From assembly GCA_905233555.1 (NCBI GenBank), contig CAJODF010000009.1, positions 1 through 51,391 on the forward strand: a stretch of 51,391 nt of DNA. Direction: 5' to 3'. Positions within the stretch are counted from its first letter, which is position 1. Every line of letters begins with the position of its first letter. Both the position numbers and the translations under genes were made by a program. Of the stretch, positions 17,716 through 26,080 are shown piece after piece. Origin of the DNA: an uncultured Prevotella sp. (GTDB lineage Bacteria > Bacteroidota > Bacteroidia > Bacteroidales > Bacteroidaceae). The notes under the pieces are model-generated. The model was not told the origin of the DNA. It did no database searches and saw only the letters and a list, made by a program, of their open reading frames with translations.

Positions 17716-20444
17716 AAATTCGGTTTGTTTCGTCTGGCCTCCTCCAGGGAGAGCAGTTGCTGCTGCTCCTGCTGGTATGCCTCGCGCAGATGCTCGTATT
17801 TCTCGTCGAGTTCGCGCTCCACTGCCTGCTCCTCCGTCATCAGTTTGGCAGCCACGATGGCATTCTGCGAGGCATCCTTCATCCACACCACCGGACCGCC
17901 ATAGACGGGCGCAATCTTCAGGGCGACATGCAGTTCACTGGTCGTGGCACCACCAATCATAATCGGTATCTGCAACCCAGCCTGCTTCAGTTCCTCGGCC
18001 ACGTTGACCATTTCCTCGAGACTCGGCGTAATCAGACCGCTCAGCCCGATCATATCCACGTGCTCCTCCTGAGCCTTGCGGACAATCTGCTCGGCAGGCA
18101 CCATCACACCCATGTCGATGACCTCGTAGCCGTTGCAGGCCATCACCACACTGACAATATTCTTGCCGATATCGTGAACGTCGCCCTTCACCGTCGCCAA
18201 CAGCACCTTACCGGCACTCTTGCCCCCTTCCTTCTTATCAGCCTCGATATAGGGCTGGAGGATACTCACCGCCTGCTTCATCGTGCGGGCGGTCTTCACC
18301 ACCTGCGGCAAAAACATCTTTCCCTCGCCGAAACGCTTACCGACGGTATTCATGCCTGCCATCAGCGGACCCTCGATGATATCCACCGCATGGGGATATT
18401 TTTCTAAAGCCTCCTTCAAATCCGTCTCTAAATGCTCACCATTACCTTTAATCAAGGCCTGCGCCAACCGCTCTTCGACTGTCACATCGGGGTCAGGAAC
18501 CTTTGTATCTTCGGTGGAGGGTGCAGAGGTTCCTGCCTCCTTAGCGCCCTCCAACAGCGCCCCCGCCAGGGCAATCAGCCGCTCCGAGGCGTCCTTCCTG
18601 CGATACAGGATGGCATCCTCGATCACCGGCAACTGCTCCTCGGGAATATCGGCGTAGGTCACTTTCGTCGAAGGATTGACGATGCCGAAGTCCATCCCCG
18701 CCTGAATGGCGTGATAGAGGAACACGGCGTGCATCGCCTCACGGATATAGTTGTTGCCGCGGAAGGAGAAACTCAGGTTACTCACACCGCCGCTGACATG
18801 GGCACCCGGCAGGTTCTGCCGTATCCAGCCCGTCGCACGGATGAAGTCGGCAGCGTAGGCATCGTGCTCCTCCATACCCGTAGCGATGGCAAGTATGTTC
18901 GGGTCGAAGATGACATCCCGTGGATTCATCCCCACCTGCTCGGTCAGTATCTTGTAGGCCCGCTGGGCAATGGCGATACGACGCTCATAGGTCGTGGCCT
19001 GCCCCTCCTCGTCGAAGCACATCACCACGACGGCAGCACCGTAGCGCATGGCGTCGCGGGCATGCTCCACGAACTTCGCCTCGCCTTCCTTCAGCGAGAT
19101 CGAGTTGATGATGCTCTTGCCCTGCACGCACTTCAGACCGGCCTTGATGACCTCCCAGTCCGACGAGTCGATCATCACGGGTACCCGTGCGATGTCGGGC
19201 TCGGCCGCAATCATATTGAGGAAGGTGGTCATCTCCGCCCGGGCATCCAACAGCCCGTCGTCCATATTGATATCGATCACGAGGGCCCCGTCGTCCACCT
19301 GCTTGCGGGCGATGGCTATGGCCTCGTCGTAGTTCTTCTCCTTGATCAGTCGCAGGAACTTCCGCGAACCCGCCACATTGCAGCGCTCACCGACATTCAC
19401 GAACTGTCTCGCCTCAAGCAGTTCGAGTCCAGAGAGCCACATGGATTCTGACTTCGGAGCCGGCACATGCGGTTTCTTCCCAACCACCAGGGGCTGATAC
19501 AGCTGGATGAACGCATCCGTCGTGCCGCAGCAGCCGCCGATGATGTTCACGAGCCCCTCATCCACCAGTTCCGCCATCTTCGGCGCCATCGTCTCGGCTA
19601 TCTCGTCGTAGAGACCCAGGGCGTTCGGCAGTCCGGCGTTCGGGTAGCAACTGATATAGTAAGGTGCCTTCCGCGCCAGTTCGCGCAGGTAAGGCTTCAT
19701 CTGCGTGGCACCGAACGAACAGTTCAGGCCGATGGAAAATATCGGATAGGTGCTCACGCTGGCGAGGAAAGCGTCCAACGTCTGTCCGGAGAGCGTACGC
19801 CCCGCCAGGTCGCTGATGGTGACGCTGAGCATGATGGGCAGCGCCGTGCCACGCTGCTGCATCACCCGCATCGCGGCGTCGATACAGCACTTCGCGTTCA
19901 GCGAGTCGAAGATGGTCTCTATCAGCAGGGCATCCACACCACCCTCCACGAGCGCATCCACCTGCTCCATATAGGCGCCGAGCAACTCGTCGTAGGTCAG
20001 TTCGCGGGCGGCAGGATTACTCACGTCGGGCGACATCGAGAGCGTCTTGTTCGTCGGCCCGATGGAGCCAGCCACGAAGCGCGGCTTTTCGTCCGTCGAG
20101 AACCTGTCAGCCTCGCGGCGGGCAATCCGCGCCCCTTCGAGCGCCATCTCGCAGGCCACGTCCTCCAACTGATAGTCGGCCTCGCTGATGCGCTGGCTGC
20201 TGAAGGTGTTGGTCTCGATGATGTCGGCCCCGGCCTCGAGATAAAGGCGGTGGATGTCGGCCACCACGTCGGGGCGCGTCAGGTTGAGCACATCGTTGTT
20301 GCCCTTCATCTGCCCCTTGAAGCTGCCGAACCGCTCGCCGCGGAAGTCCTCCTCCGACAAGCCGTAAGTCTGAATCATCGTCCCCATCGCCCCGTCGAGC
20401 ACGAGAACCCTCTCCCTGATTATATCGTTAAGTCCGTCCCTCAC
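17703..20444 (-). CDS. metH: Cobalamin-dependent methionine synthase lacking the reactivation domain
   Basis: Transfers a methyl group from methyltetrahydrofolate to homocysteine via cobalamin. Domains in order: homocysteine-binding barrel (about 1-320; zinc cysteines in GLNCSFGA and GGCCGTT), pterin-binding barrel (about 350-600), helical cap (GPLMAGMNTVGKRFGEGKMFLPQ) and cobalamin-binding domain with His757 in GDVHDIGKN. The protein stops at residue 913, at the hinge where E. coli MetH (1227 residues) continues into its AdoMet-binding reactivation domain. The start is GTG at 20444, the only start between the upstream TGA and the homocysteine motif, and it is supplied by a 7-bp repeat tract. 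It overlaps the HAD gene by 13 bases. Confidence 0.93.
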   Translation of the reverse strand: MRDGLNDIIRERVLVLDGAMGTMIQTYGLSEEDFRGERFGSFKGQMKGNNDVLNLTRPDVVADIHRLYLEAGADIIETNTFSSQRISEADYQLEDVACEMALEGARIARREADRFSTDEKPRFVAGSIGPTNKTLSMSPDVSNPAARELTYDELLGAYMEQVDALVEGGVDALLIETIFDSLNAKCCIDAAMRVMQQRGTALPIMLSVTISDLAGRTLSGQTLDAFLASVSTYPIFSIGLNCSFGATQMKPYLRELARKAPYYISCYPNAGLPNALGLYDEIAETMAPKMAELVDEGLVNIIGGCCGTTDAFIQLYQPLVVGKKPHVPAPKSESMWLSGLELLEARQFVNVGERCNVAGSRKFLRLIKEKNYDEAIAIARKQVDDGALVIDINMDDGLLDARAEMTTFLNMIAAEPDIARVPVMIDSSDWEVIKAGLKCVQGKSIINSISLKEGEAKFVEHARDAMRYGAAVVVMCFDEEGQATTYERRIAIAQRAYKILTEQVGMNPRDVIFDPNILAIATGMEEHDAYAADFIRATGWIRQNLPGAHVSGGVSNLSFSFRGNNYIREAMHAVFLYHAIQAGMDFGIVNPSTKVTYADIPEEQLPVIEDAILYRRKDASERLIALAGALLEGAKEAGTSAPSTEDTKVPDPDVTVEERLAQALIKGNGEHLETDLKEALEKYPHAVDIIEGPLMAGMNTVGKRFGEGKMFLPQVVKTARTMKQAVSILQPYIEADKKEGGKSAGKVLLATVKGDVHDIGKNIVSVVMACNGYEVIDMGVMVPAEQIVRKAQEEHVDMIGLSGLITPSLEEMVNVAEELKQAGLQIPIMIGGATTSELHVALKIAPVYGGPVVWMKDASQNAIVAAKLMTEEQAVERELDEKYEHLREAYQQEQQQLLSLEEARRNKPNLWEE

Positions 20445-20489
20445 TTCTCACTATTCACTTATCACTTATCACTCATCACTTATCACTTA
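20441..20489 (-). repeat. 7 x 7-bp degenerate tandem repeat between smpB and metH
   Basis: Seven units of TCACTTA type (plus-strand sense) fill almost all of the smpB-metH gap. On the minus strand the tract supplies the TGA stop of smpB and the GTG start of metH. Units vary at their last two positions. Confidence 0.9.
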
Positions 20490-20965
20490 TAAATCTTCAT
20501 CGCCCGGTCCATCTCGCGCCGGTCCTCTTTCTCCTTCAGCGTCTGACGCTTGTCGAACTCCTTCTTACCCTTGCACAGGGCGATATCCATCTTCGCACGG
20601 CCCTTGTCGTCGATAAACACGAGGATGGGCACAATCGTGTAGCCCGTCTGCTTTGTGGCGCTCTCCAACTGCCGTATCTCGCGCTTGGTGAGCAGCAACT
20701 TACGGTCGCGCTTCTGCACATGGTTATTGTACGAGCCGTAGAAGTAAGGGCTGATGCTCATCCCCTTCACCCACAGTTCGCCGTTGATCACCGCGCAGTA
20801 GGTATCCACCAGACTGGCCTTGCCGAGGCGGATGCTCTTGATCTCCGTCCCCGTCAGCACAATGCCGGCAGTAAAGGTCTCGATGAAGAAGTATTCGAAC
20901 GAGGCCTTCTTGTTCTTTATCTGTACTGGGCTCTTCTTCCTCAGCAGTTCTTGTTCTTTATTCAT
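20483..20965 (-). CDS. smpB: SsrA-binding protein SmpB
   Basis: Binds tmRNA and delivers it to stalled ribosomes (trans-translation). The 160 residues show the family core: [27 protein letters not shown], the VDTYC and GELWVKGM strands, and a basic C-terminal tail ([17 protein letters not shown]) that mimics the mRNA channel contact. It is first in a possible transcript smpB, metH, HAD, GHL10, lipoprotein, all with gaps of 40 bases or less. The stop codon lies inside a 7-bp repeat tract. Confidence 0.96.
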   Translation of the reverse strand: MNKEQELLRKKSPVQIKNKKASFEYFFIETFTAGIVLTGTEIKSIRLGKASLVDTYCAVINGELWVKGMSISPYFYGSYNNHVQKRDRKLLLTKREIRQLESATKQTGYTIVPILVFIDDKGRAKMDIALCKGKKEFDKRQTLKEKEDRREMDRAMKIYK

Positions 20966-21046
20966 ACCATTTTTTCAAAATGTTATGCACTTTTGTCACG
21001 ACTCAGCCAATCAAGCAAGCTTGTTGGCCTTCGCTGCTCCAAAAGT

Positions 21047-21550
21047 TCACTTAATCGTCGCAAATTTCTCCAAATGATCGTCGATGTAGTGCGCGATGTC
21101 GTCCGTCCACTGCTCCTCGTTCTCCACGAACGCATCGTCGAGGTCGTCGAACTCGGGGAACTGCTCGAACAGGGCCATAAACTCCTCGTCGGTGCATTCC
21201 TTCTCGATCACCTCGCGGTGCTTCAGCCAGAGCGTGTGGGCATCGTAGATCAGTTTCGACAAGTCGCGCAGGCCCCACTGTTTCAGCGCCTTGGCGAACG
21301 GATTCTTGAAGAAGAACTCGCCCAGCCCGTTGTGAATCAGTTGTACGAACCCGCCGTCCATCACCTCCTCGTGCAGCATGTCCCACGCCAGGAGCGTGAT
21401 CTGGTCACTGTTGAGTTCGGCCATCGTCTCGGCCGTCAGTTCACCGCCTGTGGCCGTACGGATGGCCTCAACGAACGCCCCCACAAAGGCGTCCATCCCC
21501 TCCTCCGCTGCCTGCTGCAGCCTACTGTCTTTGACAATCACTTCTTTCAT
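21047..21550 (-). CDS. DMP19-like (DUF4375) protein
   Basis: Cytoplasmic 167-residue protein. The region LHEEVMDGGFVQLIHNGLGEFF with a following acidic helix set (EFPEFDDLDDAF) resembles the DMP19/DUF4375 family, whose cellular role is not settled. I choose ATG 21550 (MKEVIVKDSRLQQ); the open frame continues upstream through a terminator-like hairpin and is not convincing. A -7 box ends only 8 bases before this ATG, so the mRNA may have almost no leader. Confidence 0.7.
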   Translation of the reverse strand: MKEVIVKDSRLQQAAEEGMDAFVGAFVEAIRTATGGELTAETMAELNSDQITLLAWDMLHEEVMDGGFVQLIHNGLGEFFFKNPFAKALKQWGLRDLSKLIYDAHTLWLKHREVIEKECTDEEFMALFEQFPEFDDLDDAFVENEEQWTDDIAHYIDDHLEKFATIK

Positions 21551-21558
21551 ATTGGCTG

Positions 21559-21566
21559 CAAAATTA
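21559..21566 (-). promoter_or_regulatory. -7 box very close to a start codon
   Basis: TAATTTTG on the minus strand matches TAnnTTTG and ends 8 bases before the ATG at 21550. A transcript from it would start within a few bases of the ATG. Confidence 0.45.
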
Positions 21567-21576
21567 CAAAAAATCC

Positions 21577-21598
21577 CCGAAAACGCATCGGCTTTCGG
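21577..21598 (-). terminator. Possible terminator of the 246-residue orphan gene
   Basis: On the minus strand CCGAAA and TTTTCGG can pair around a 9-base loop and are followed by GGATTTTTTG. The stem is short, so this is tentative. Confidence 0.4.
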
Positions 21599-21636
21599 AG
21601 AAATTTTTTCATAATAGGAACGAACCCCATTAGGTG

Positions 21637-22377
21637 TTACCCTCCATTGAGGAAACCTTGACCAGTCAGGCCGCCGTAACTGTCGGCGGCAACTTCGAGA
21701 GCTTCCTTGGTGGTATATTGATGGTACAAGGTACAACGGGTGACGATGCCCTGCGACGAACAGCGGTCAGAAACCACGCGAACCAGCGTCCAGCCTTTCA
21801 TCTCGTCGGCAAACTCCTCGCCTTTCAACACATAACGGCCATCCGCGATTGCCATGTCGAACCGCGAAATCTCGCGCATGCTGAACCGCACCCGAGGCAG
21901 TTTGCTCTCAATCTGCTGCACGGCGGTATAGAGCAGCAGCCGCTCGCCATCCTCTGGTTCACAAGTCTTGAGGTCGGTCAGCAAGGCGGGTACTCCATCC
22001 ACCTCGCCCAACTCCTGTTTTACCTCCGGCAACGTACCGTCGCTTACTGGTATGCCCGGCATCAAGAACGACGCATTCGTCAGCACGCCGTCGTCGGGCA
22101 CATACACTGCCGACAACCTGTTGGCCAGCGAGATAAAGTTATTATATGCCGACGATCGTTGGGTGAACATCGGCTCACAGTCCTTCAGCATCTTCCACAG
22201 CGCCACAGCGTGCCGCATCTTCTGTCGTCGTACGAACTGACCGAGCGTATTACTGCGTCTCTCCTCGGAATAAGAGACACGCGTAACCATCTTCCCCTGC
22301 TTCATATAGGTCGTCACTCCTGCCTTGCGCAGACTACCTACCAGCATCAGGCCTTTAGCCACATCTTTCTTTCCCAT
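21637..22377 (-). CDS. Orphan Prevotella-type protein of unknown function
   Basis: The 246-residue protein begins MGKKDVAKGLMLVGSLRKAG and contains RRQKMRHAVALWKMLKDC and FLMPGIPVSDGTLPEVKQ. I have the impression of similar proteins in other Prevotella/Bacteroides genomes but know no function. It lacks a signal peptide and membrane helices; the C-terminal half looks beta-rich. It stands alone, with a 331-base upstream region containing five 11-bp direct repeats, which suggests dedicated regulation or a repeat-associated family. Confidence 0.65.
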   Translation of the reverse strand: MGKKDVAKGLMLVGSLRKAGVTTYMKQGKMVTRVSYSEERRSNTLGQFVRRQKMRHAVALWKMLKDCEPMFTQRSSAYNNFISLANRLSAVYVPDDGVLTNASFLMPGIPVSDGTLPEVKQELGEVDGVPALLTDLKTCEPEDGERLLLYTAVQQIESKLPRVRFSMREISRFDMAIADGRYVLKGEEFADEMKGWTLVRVVSDRCSSQGIVTRCTLYHQYTTKEALEVAADSYGGLTGQGFLNGG

Positions 22378-22462
22378 TGCTCAAATCTCCTTCCTGATTA
22401 TATCATTTATTTCACCAAATTATGTCATACTTTTCCCGGTTTCTTCTCAACCCTTTCTCATG

Positions 22463-22517
22463 CTGTTGTTCGATTGTTGTTCGATTGTTGTCCGATTGTT
22501 GTCCGATTGTTGTTCGA
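22463..22517. repeat. Five 11-bp direct repeats (iteron-like)
   Basis: Five contiguous units of TTGTTGTTCGA / TTGTTGTCCGA; the first has one mismatch. The 11-bp spacing places copies on nearly the same face of the helix. They lie about 85-140 bases upstream of the orphan gene starting at 22377. Confidence 0.9.
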
Positions 22518-22658
22518 ATATTAAACGGACAACAAACGTACAACAGACGTACATGAATCGAACAAAACCGCGAGTTACCCTTGCGTTACACGCGAACTGC
22601 CCTTTCGGTGCACTTGAGCAGGTTCCTTGATACCTTAAAGAAGTTTCTTGTAACAATA

Positions 22659-22699
22659 GGGTCAGGATAGTTTGTAACTGTCTCAAAATATCCTGACCC
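22659..22699 (-). terminator. Inverted repeat after a lipoprotein gene, possible terminator
   Basis: GGGTCAGGATA (22659-22669) and TATCCTGACCC (22689-22699) are perfect 11-bp inverted repeats with a 19-base loop, starting 10 bases after the stop of the lipoprotein gene. No T tract follows, so a regulatory or repeat role is also possible. Confidence 0.45.
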
Positions 22700-22708
22700 C
22701 GTGCGACA

Positions 22709-23473
22709 TTAATTGGATACGTCCGTCAGGTCGACGAAGCTCATGATGAGGCCCTCGTACGTCGGTTCGGCCGAGAAGGCGCTGATCTCCATCACCTTGC
22801 CGTCGGTAACCACCTGGCCGTTGTTCTTGCCCAGACCGTATTTGTAATAAGGCAGGCCGTTCTCCTTGTCCAGCCACACGATGACTTTCGTATAGACCTC
22901 GTTGGTCATGACCTTCTGCGTCTTCTCCTGCGTGATGACATAGGCGGGGCGGCCGAAGATGGTCGTGTCCTTCACCGTGCAGTCCTCGTCGTCGAGTTTC
23001 GGCATCTTTCCGAACACGTTGTCGCCCATCTGGCTTTTGAGATAACTCTTGATGCCCTCGTTGATGGTGGAGAAGCCCGTCTTTTCCTTGATCTTTCCGA
23101 AGCGGCCCTTGTCGGGGTTCACGAGATAGTCCGTGCGCGTCGAGTCGGTAAAGACAAACATGTTCTGTGCCGGACTCCCCTCACTCTGACTGACGACGAT
23201 GTTCCCCTTTCGGGCATAGGTATGGGTGATGCTCTTGCCCATCACATACTGCTTGTAGGTCAGCATGAAGTCCTGCTCGTACCATTTCTTCGCCTCGGCC
23301 TTCTGCTCCGGCTGTGCTGCCGCCGATTCGGTCTGTTGCGTGTCGGCGGATTCCTCCGTCTGTTCTCCCTCGGCCTCTGCGGCCTCACCCTTGCTGGCGC
23401 CTCCGCCGCAAGCCGTCATGGCAGCCATGCCGAACGCCACCGCTGCGATGATGATAAATCTGTTCTTTTTCAT
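22709..23473 (-). CDS. Lipoprotein of unknown function
   Basis: Predicted 254-residue envelope lipoprotein: signal MKKNRFIIIAAVAFGMAAM ending at lipobox MTAC, then a low-complexity Ala/Glu/Gln linker (about 28-62), then a beta-rich domain beginning YEQDFMLTYKQYVMG that resembles LolA/DUF4412-like folds; I cannot name it with confidence. ATG 23479 is an alternative start two codons upstream. A -7 box at 23521-23528 precedes it and an inverted repeat follows, so it is likely a single-gene unit. Confidence 0.72.
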   Translation of the reverse strand: MKKNRFIIIAAVAFGMAAMTACGGGASKGEAAEAEGEQTEESADTQQTESAAAQPEQKAEAKKWYEQDFMLTYKQYVMGKSITHTYARKGNIVVSQSEGSPAQNMFVFTDSTRTDYLVNPDKGRFGKIKEKTGFSTINEGIKSYLKSQMGDNVFGKMPKLDDEDCTVKDTTIFGRPAYVITQEKTQKVMTNEVYTKVIVWLDKENGLPYYKYGLGKNNGQVVTDGKVMEISAFSAEPTYEGLIMSFVDLTDVSN

Positions 23474-23520
23474 AAGCATACTTTTTGTTCTTAATGATTC
23501 GTTTGTTGGATTTCTGCCTG

Positions 23521-23528
23521 CAAAGATA
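23521..23528 (-). promoter_or_regulatory. -7 box before the 254-residue lipoprotein gene
   Basis: TATCTTTG on the minus strand, about 47 bases before the ATG at 23473. No -33 TTTG at the usual spacing. Confidence 0.55.
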
Positions 23529-23571
23529 CGAATAAAATCGCCAAACGTGCCATCGGCGCGCTTAAACTATG

Positions 23572-25569
23572 TTAAAGGGCATCCACATCGAGGGAGAGGC
23601 CGATGCTGAAGGAGGTGCCGGTGGTGAGCGGCGAGCAATAGTAGTACGACTTAGGCTTGTAGTTGAAGAGGTTGTCGATGGCGGTGGTGAGGCGGATGCC
23701 GCGCCAGAGGTGGTGCTGGAGCATGAGGCGCCAGATGGTGTAGCCCTGATCGACGTCGGTACGGCCCGACTGGGGCTTGCCCTGGCTGCGGCCGGAGAGG
23801 GCGGCATCGAGGGCGTAGTGGCGCGTGAAGCGGTGGTCGTAGCCCAGGCGCCAGGTCATGGAGTGCGTGCGAGGCTGGTAGAAGTCCGAGTAATAGACGT
23901 TGCCCGTCTCCTTCATCCACGAATAGTTGAGCCTCAGCGACAGCCCGCAGTCCCATACATGGCCCAGACTGACATCCACGCCCCAGACCGTGATGCCGTC
24001 CTCGTTGGCATAGAGCGCACTCTCCATGCCGTTGATTTCCGGACCGGCGATGGTGGTGATGCGCTTGTCGAAGATGTTGCAGTAGCCCATGAGGGTGAAA
24101 TTGTAGCGCCCGTCGAGGAAGCCGCTGTTGCGGATGCGGTTCGTGCGTTCGACAGCAAGATTGAAATTGTGGCTCTTCTCCGGCTCGAGGTCGGAGTTTC
24201 CGACGATCATATAGCCCATGTTGCCCATGTCGAAGTACATATACATCTCCTTGAGCGTGGGGGCGCGGAAGCCGCTGGCATAGTTGGCGCGAAAAGTCAT
24301 CCATGGCGCCTTATAGACGACGGCGAGGCGCTCCGTGAGTGCCTTCTGTGACGAAGCAGAGAAGTAGTCGTAGCGGATACTGCCTACGATGTTCAACTGC
24401 TTGGTGATGTTCCAGTCGAACTGGGCGTAGCCGTCGATATTGTTCTGCGCGTGGCTCGCGTTTTCAATGAACTGGTAGGTGGCGAGGTAGTCGTGCATGT
24501 AGTCGGCGCCGAGGATAAGGCTGTTCTTGCCGAAGGCATGCTGGTACAAGGCGTGGGCGACGTGCTGCCGGTTGCTGTAGTCGTGGTCGTGGGTGCGGGT
24601 ACCGTCGGGCTGGTAATTGGCCTTGTCGTACTGGTCGTAGGCATACGAGAGTTCGAGATGGCGGTCGTGGTTCCAGGCGTAACGGCCCTTCAGTCCGGCG
24701 CTGTAGCCGTTGAAGTGATAGTCGTAGGTGTCGCGCTCGCTGGTTCGGAAGAAGTAGCCTCCCCGGCCAGTGAGCGTCAGCCGGTCGGTGGCGCGCCATA
24801 TCAGTCGCTCCTTCACATTGTAGGTCTTCTGGCCGTAGAGGCGGCTCAGGTTGGAGTCGTCGTCCAGCACCGACTCGTCGTAGGGCAGCCCCTGCGCCTT
24901 CTTCATCAGCTCGACGGCTATCTCCTCGGAGGTGTGCGCCTTCGGCAGGTCAACGGGGTCGATCACCGTGTGCTGGAAACTGGTCTGTGAGTTCCATTTC
25001 TCGGTATTAAACGAGAAACTGGCGCCGTTGCGCCATTCATGGCCGAAGGAGTTATAGCGGGAGTTGACGTTGGCAGTCCAGGGTTCCAGATTCTCACGGC
25101 TGATGATGTTTATCACGCCTCCTACGGCATTCGAGCCATAGAGGGCCGACGAAGCACCCTTCACTATCTCGATGCGGCCCACGTTGTCGAGGTTCATGCG
25201 GTTGTAGTCCGTGTTGTCCATCGTCTCGCCCGCCATGCGCTCACCATCGACGAGGAAAAGCACGGCATTGCCGCCGAAACCACTCATATTGAGCGACGTC
25301 TCCTGAGCCATCGCGAAACCGAACTCCAGGCCGGGGATCTCCTGCGTCAGCATGTCCTGGATATTGGTGGCATCCGCAATTTTGATGTCGTGGAGGGTGA
25401 TGAGCCGCGTCACGACGGGTGCATCTTTCAGGGCCTTGGGTGAATGGGTGGCCGTGACGACGACGGGTTCGAGTTCCACGGAGTCGCGGAACGTCTGGGC
25501 AGAGAGTCCAACGGCCGGCATGGCCATTGCCACGCCAGCCAGCAGGGAATATGGCAATCTGCTAATCAA
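23572..25569 (-). CDS. TonB-dependent outer-membrane receptor
   Basis: Outer-membrane active transporter of 665 residues: signal peptide (1-25), plug domain (about 35-165, with VLFLVDGERM, NVGRIEIVKGASSALYGSNAVGGVINI) and a long beta-barrel. There is no SusC-type N-terminal extension, so the cargo is more likely a metal chelate, haem or cobalamin than a glycan; the substrate is inferred, not seen. The start is TTG at 25569, overlapping the calycin-like gene by 8 bases; the next ATG would remove half the signal peptide. It is the last gene of a four-gene overlapping operon. A partner TonB-ExbBD is not in the window. Confidence 0.9.
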   Translation of the reverse strand: MISRLPYSLLAGVAMAMPAVGLSAQTFRDSVELEPVVVTATHSPKALKDAPVVTRLITLHDIKIADATNIQDMLTQEIPGLEFGFAMAQETSLNMSGFGGNAVLFLVDGERMAGETMDNTDYNRMNLDNVGRIEIVKGASSALYGSNAVGGVINIISRENLEPWTANVNSRYNSFGHEWRNGASFSFNTEKWNSQTSFQHTVIDPVDLPKAHTSEEIAVELMKKAQGLPYDESVLDDDSNLSRLYGQKTYNVKERLIWRATDRLTLTGRGGYFFRTSERDTYDYHFNGYSAGLKGRYAWNHDRHLELSYAYDQYDKANYQPDGTRTHDHDYSNRQHVAHALYQHAFGKNSLILGADYMHDYLATYQFIENASHAQNNIDGYAQFDWNITKQLNIVGSIRYDYFSASSQKALTERLAVVYKAPWMTFRANYASGFRAPTLKEMYMYFDMGNMGYMIVGNSDLEPEKSHNFNLAVERTNRIRNSGFLDGRYNFTLMGYCNIFDKRITTIAGPEINGMESALYANEDGITVWGVDVSLGHVWDCGLSLRLNYSWMKETGNVYYSDFYQPRTHSMTWRLGYDHRFTRHYALDAALSGRSQGKPQSGRTDVDQGYTIWRLMLQHHLWRGIRLTTAIDNLFNYKPKSYYYCSPLTTGTSFSIGLSLDVDAL

Positions 25570-26080
25570 GGGGTGTTGACACTACTTTTCTGGTGCCTGT
25601 AAACCGTCCCACAAAGTCGAAAGGCATATTACCGTACTTCAATGAAAATGTCACTACGACGTTTAATTCATTGAAGAGGACCGTTAAATCACTAATGGTA
25701 TATGCCTTTTCGGCTCCACTTGCATTGGTCACAGTTCCTGTGTATGAATCTGAGGCAAGTTTTCCTGTAATGGTATTACCATTCTTTGTCAAGGTGATGC
25801 CCTTCACGGGAAGACTCGGGAGAGCCATCATTCCCTCGCCATACTCAGGGAGAGTCAAATCAACAGACGAGTCTGCGACTTTGGTAAACAGAATGGTTGT
25901 GGAACTTTCGTCCGGTTCTCCCATAACCGTCATGACTTCATTTCCCGTATAATACCCTGCTACCTGTACAGCCAAGGGTGCCTCCGGCTCGTCATCGTCA
26001 CTGCTACTACATGAACTCACACTCATCACGAGGGCTGCTGCCGCAACCATCATGGTCATAAAACTTCTAATCTTCATCAT
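25562..26080 (-). CDS. Calycin-like lipoprotein
   Basis: Predicted surface or periplasmic lipoprotein of 172 residues. The signal ends at the lipobox SVSSC (Cys24), followed by an acidic SSSDDDEPE linker and a beta-barrel-like domain (VAGYYTGNEVMTVMG near the start, VGRFTGTRK near the end) typical of the Bacteroidetes calycin-like group. Its position directly before, and overlapping by 8 bases, a TonB receptor gene suggests it helps capture the same ligand. It follows the membrane protein gene with no gap. Confidence 0.75.
   Translation of the reverse strand: MMKIRSFMTMMVAAAALVMSVSSCSSSDDDEPEAPLAVQVAGYYTGNEVMTVMGEPDESSTTILFTKVADSSVDLTLPEYGEGMMALPSLPVKGITLTKNGNTITGKLASDSYTGTVTNASGAEKAYTISDLTVLFNELNVVVTFSLKYGNMPFDFVGRFTGTRKVVSTPLD

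Larger units (their letters stand above)
22378..22708. other. Gene-free stretch with iterons and an inverted repeat
   Basis: No convincing gene. It holds the 11-bp direct repeats (22463-22517), inverted copies of the repeat core just beyond them (CGGACAACAA at 22526-22535 and TCGAACAA at 22558-22565), and an 11-bp inverted repeat at 22659-22699. A 79-residue open frame here (minus strand) is largely a translation of the repeats. Confidence 0.7.

Noticed and set aside
17014..20489. CRISPR array
   Set aside because: The repeats are 7 bp with no spacers; they are simple tandem tracts.
18432..20492. Two long plus-strand open frames (339 and 341 codons) opposite metH
   Set aside because: They are antisense shadows of a well-supported gene; their products are His/Arg-rich with no recognisable motifs.
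22447..22686. 79-codon minus-strand frame across the iteron region
   Set aside because: Its sequence is mostly translated repeats and it overlaps an inverted repeat; no family resemblance I can support.
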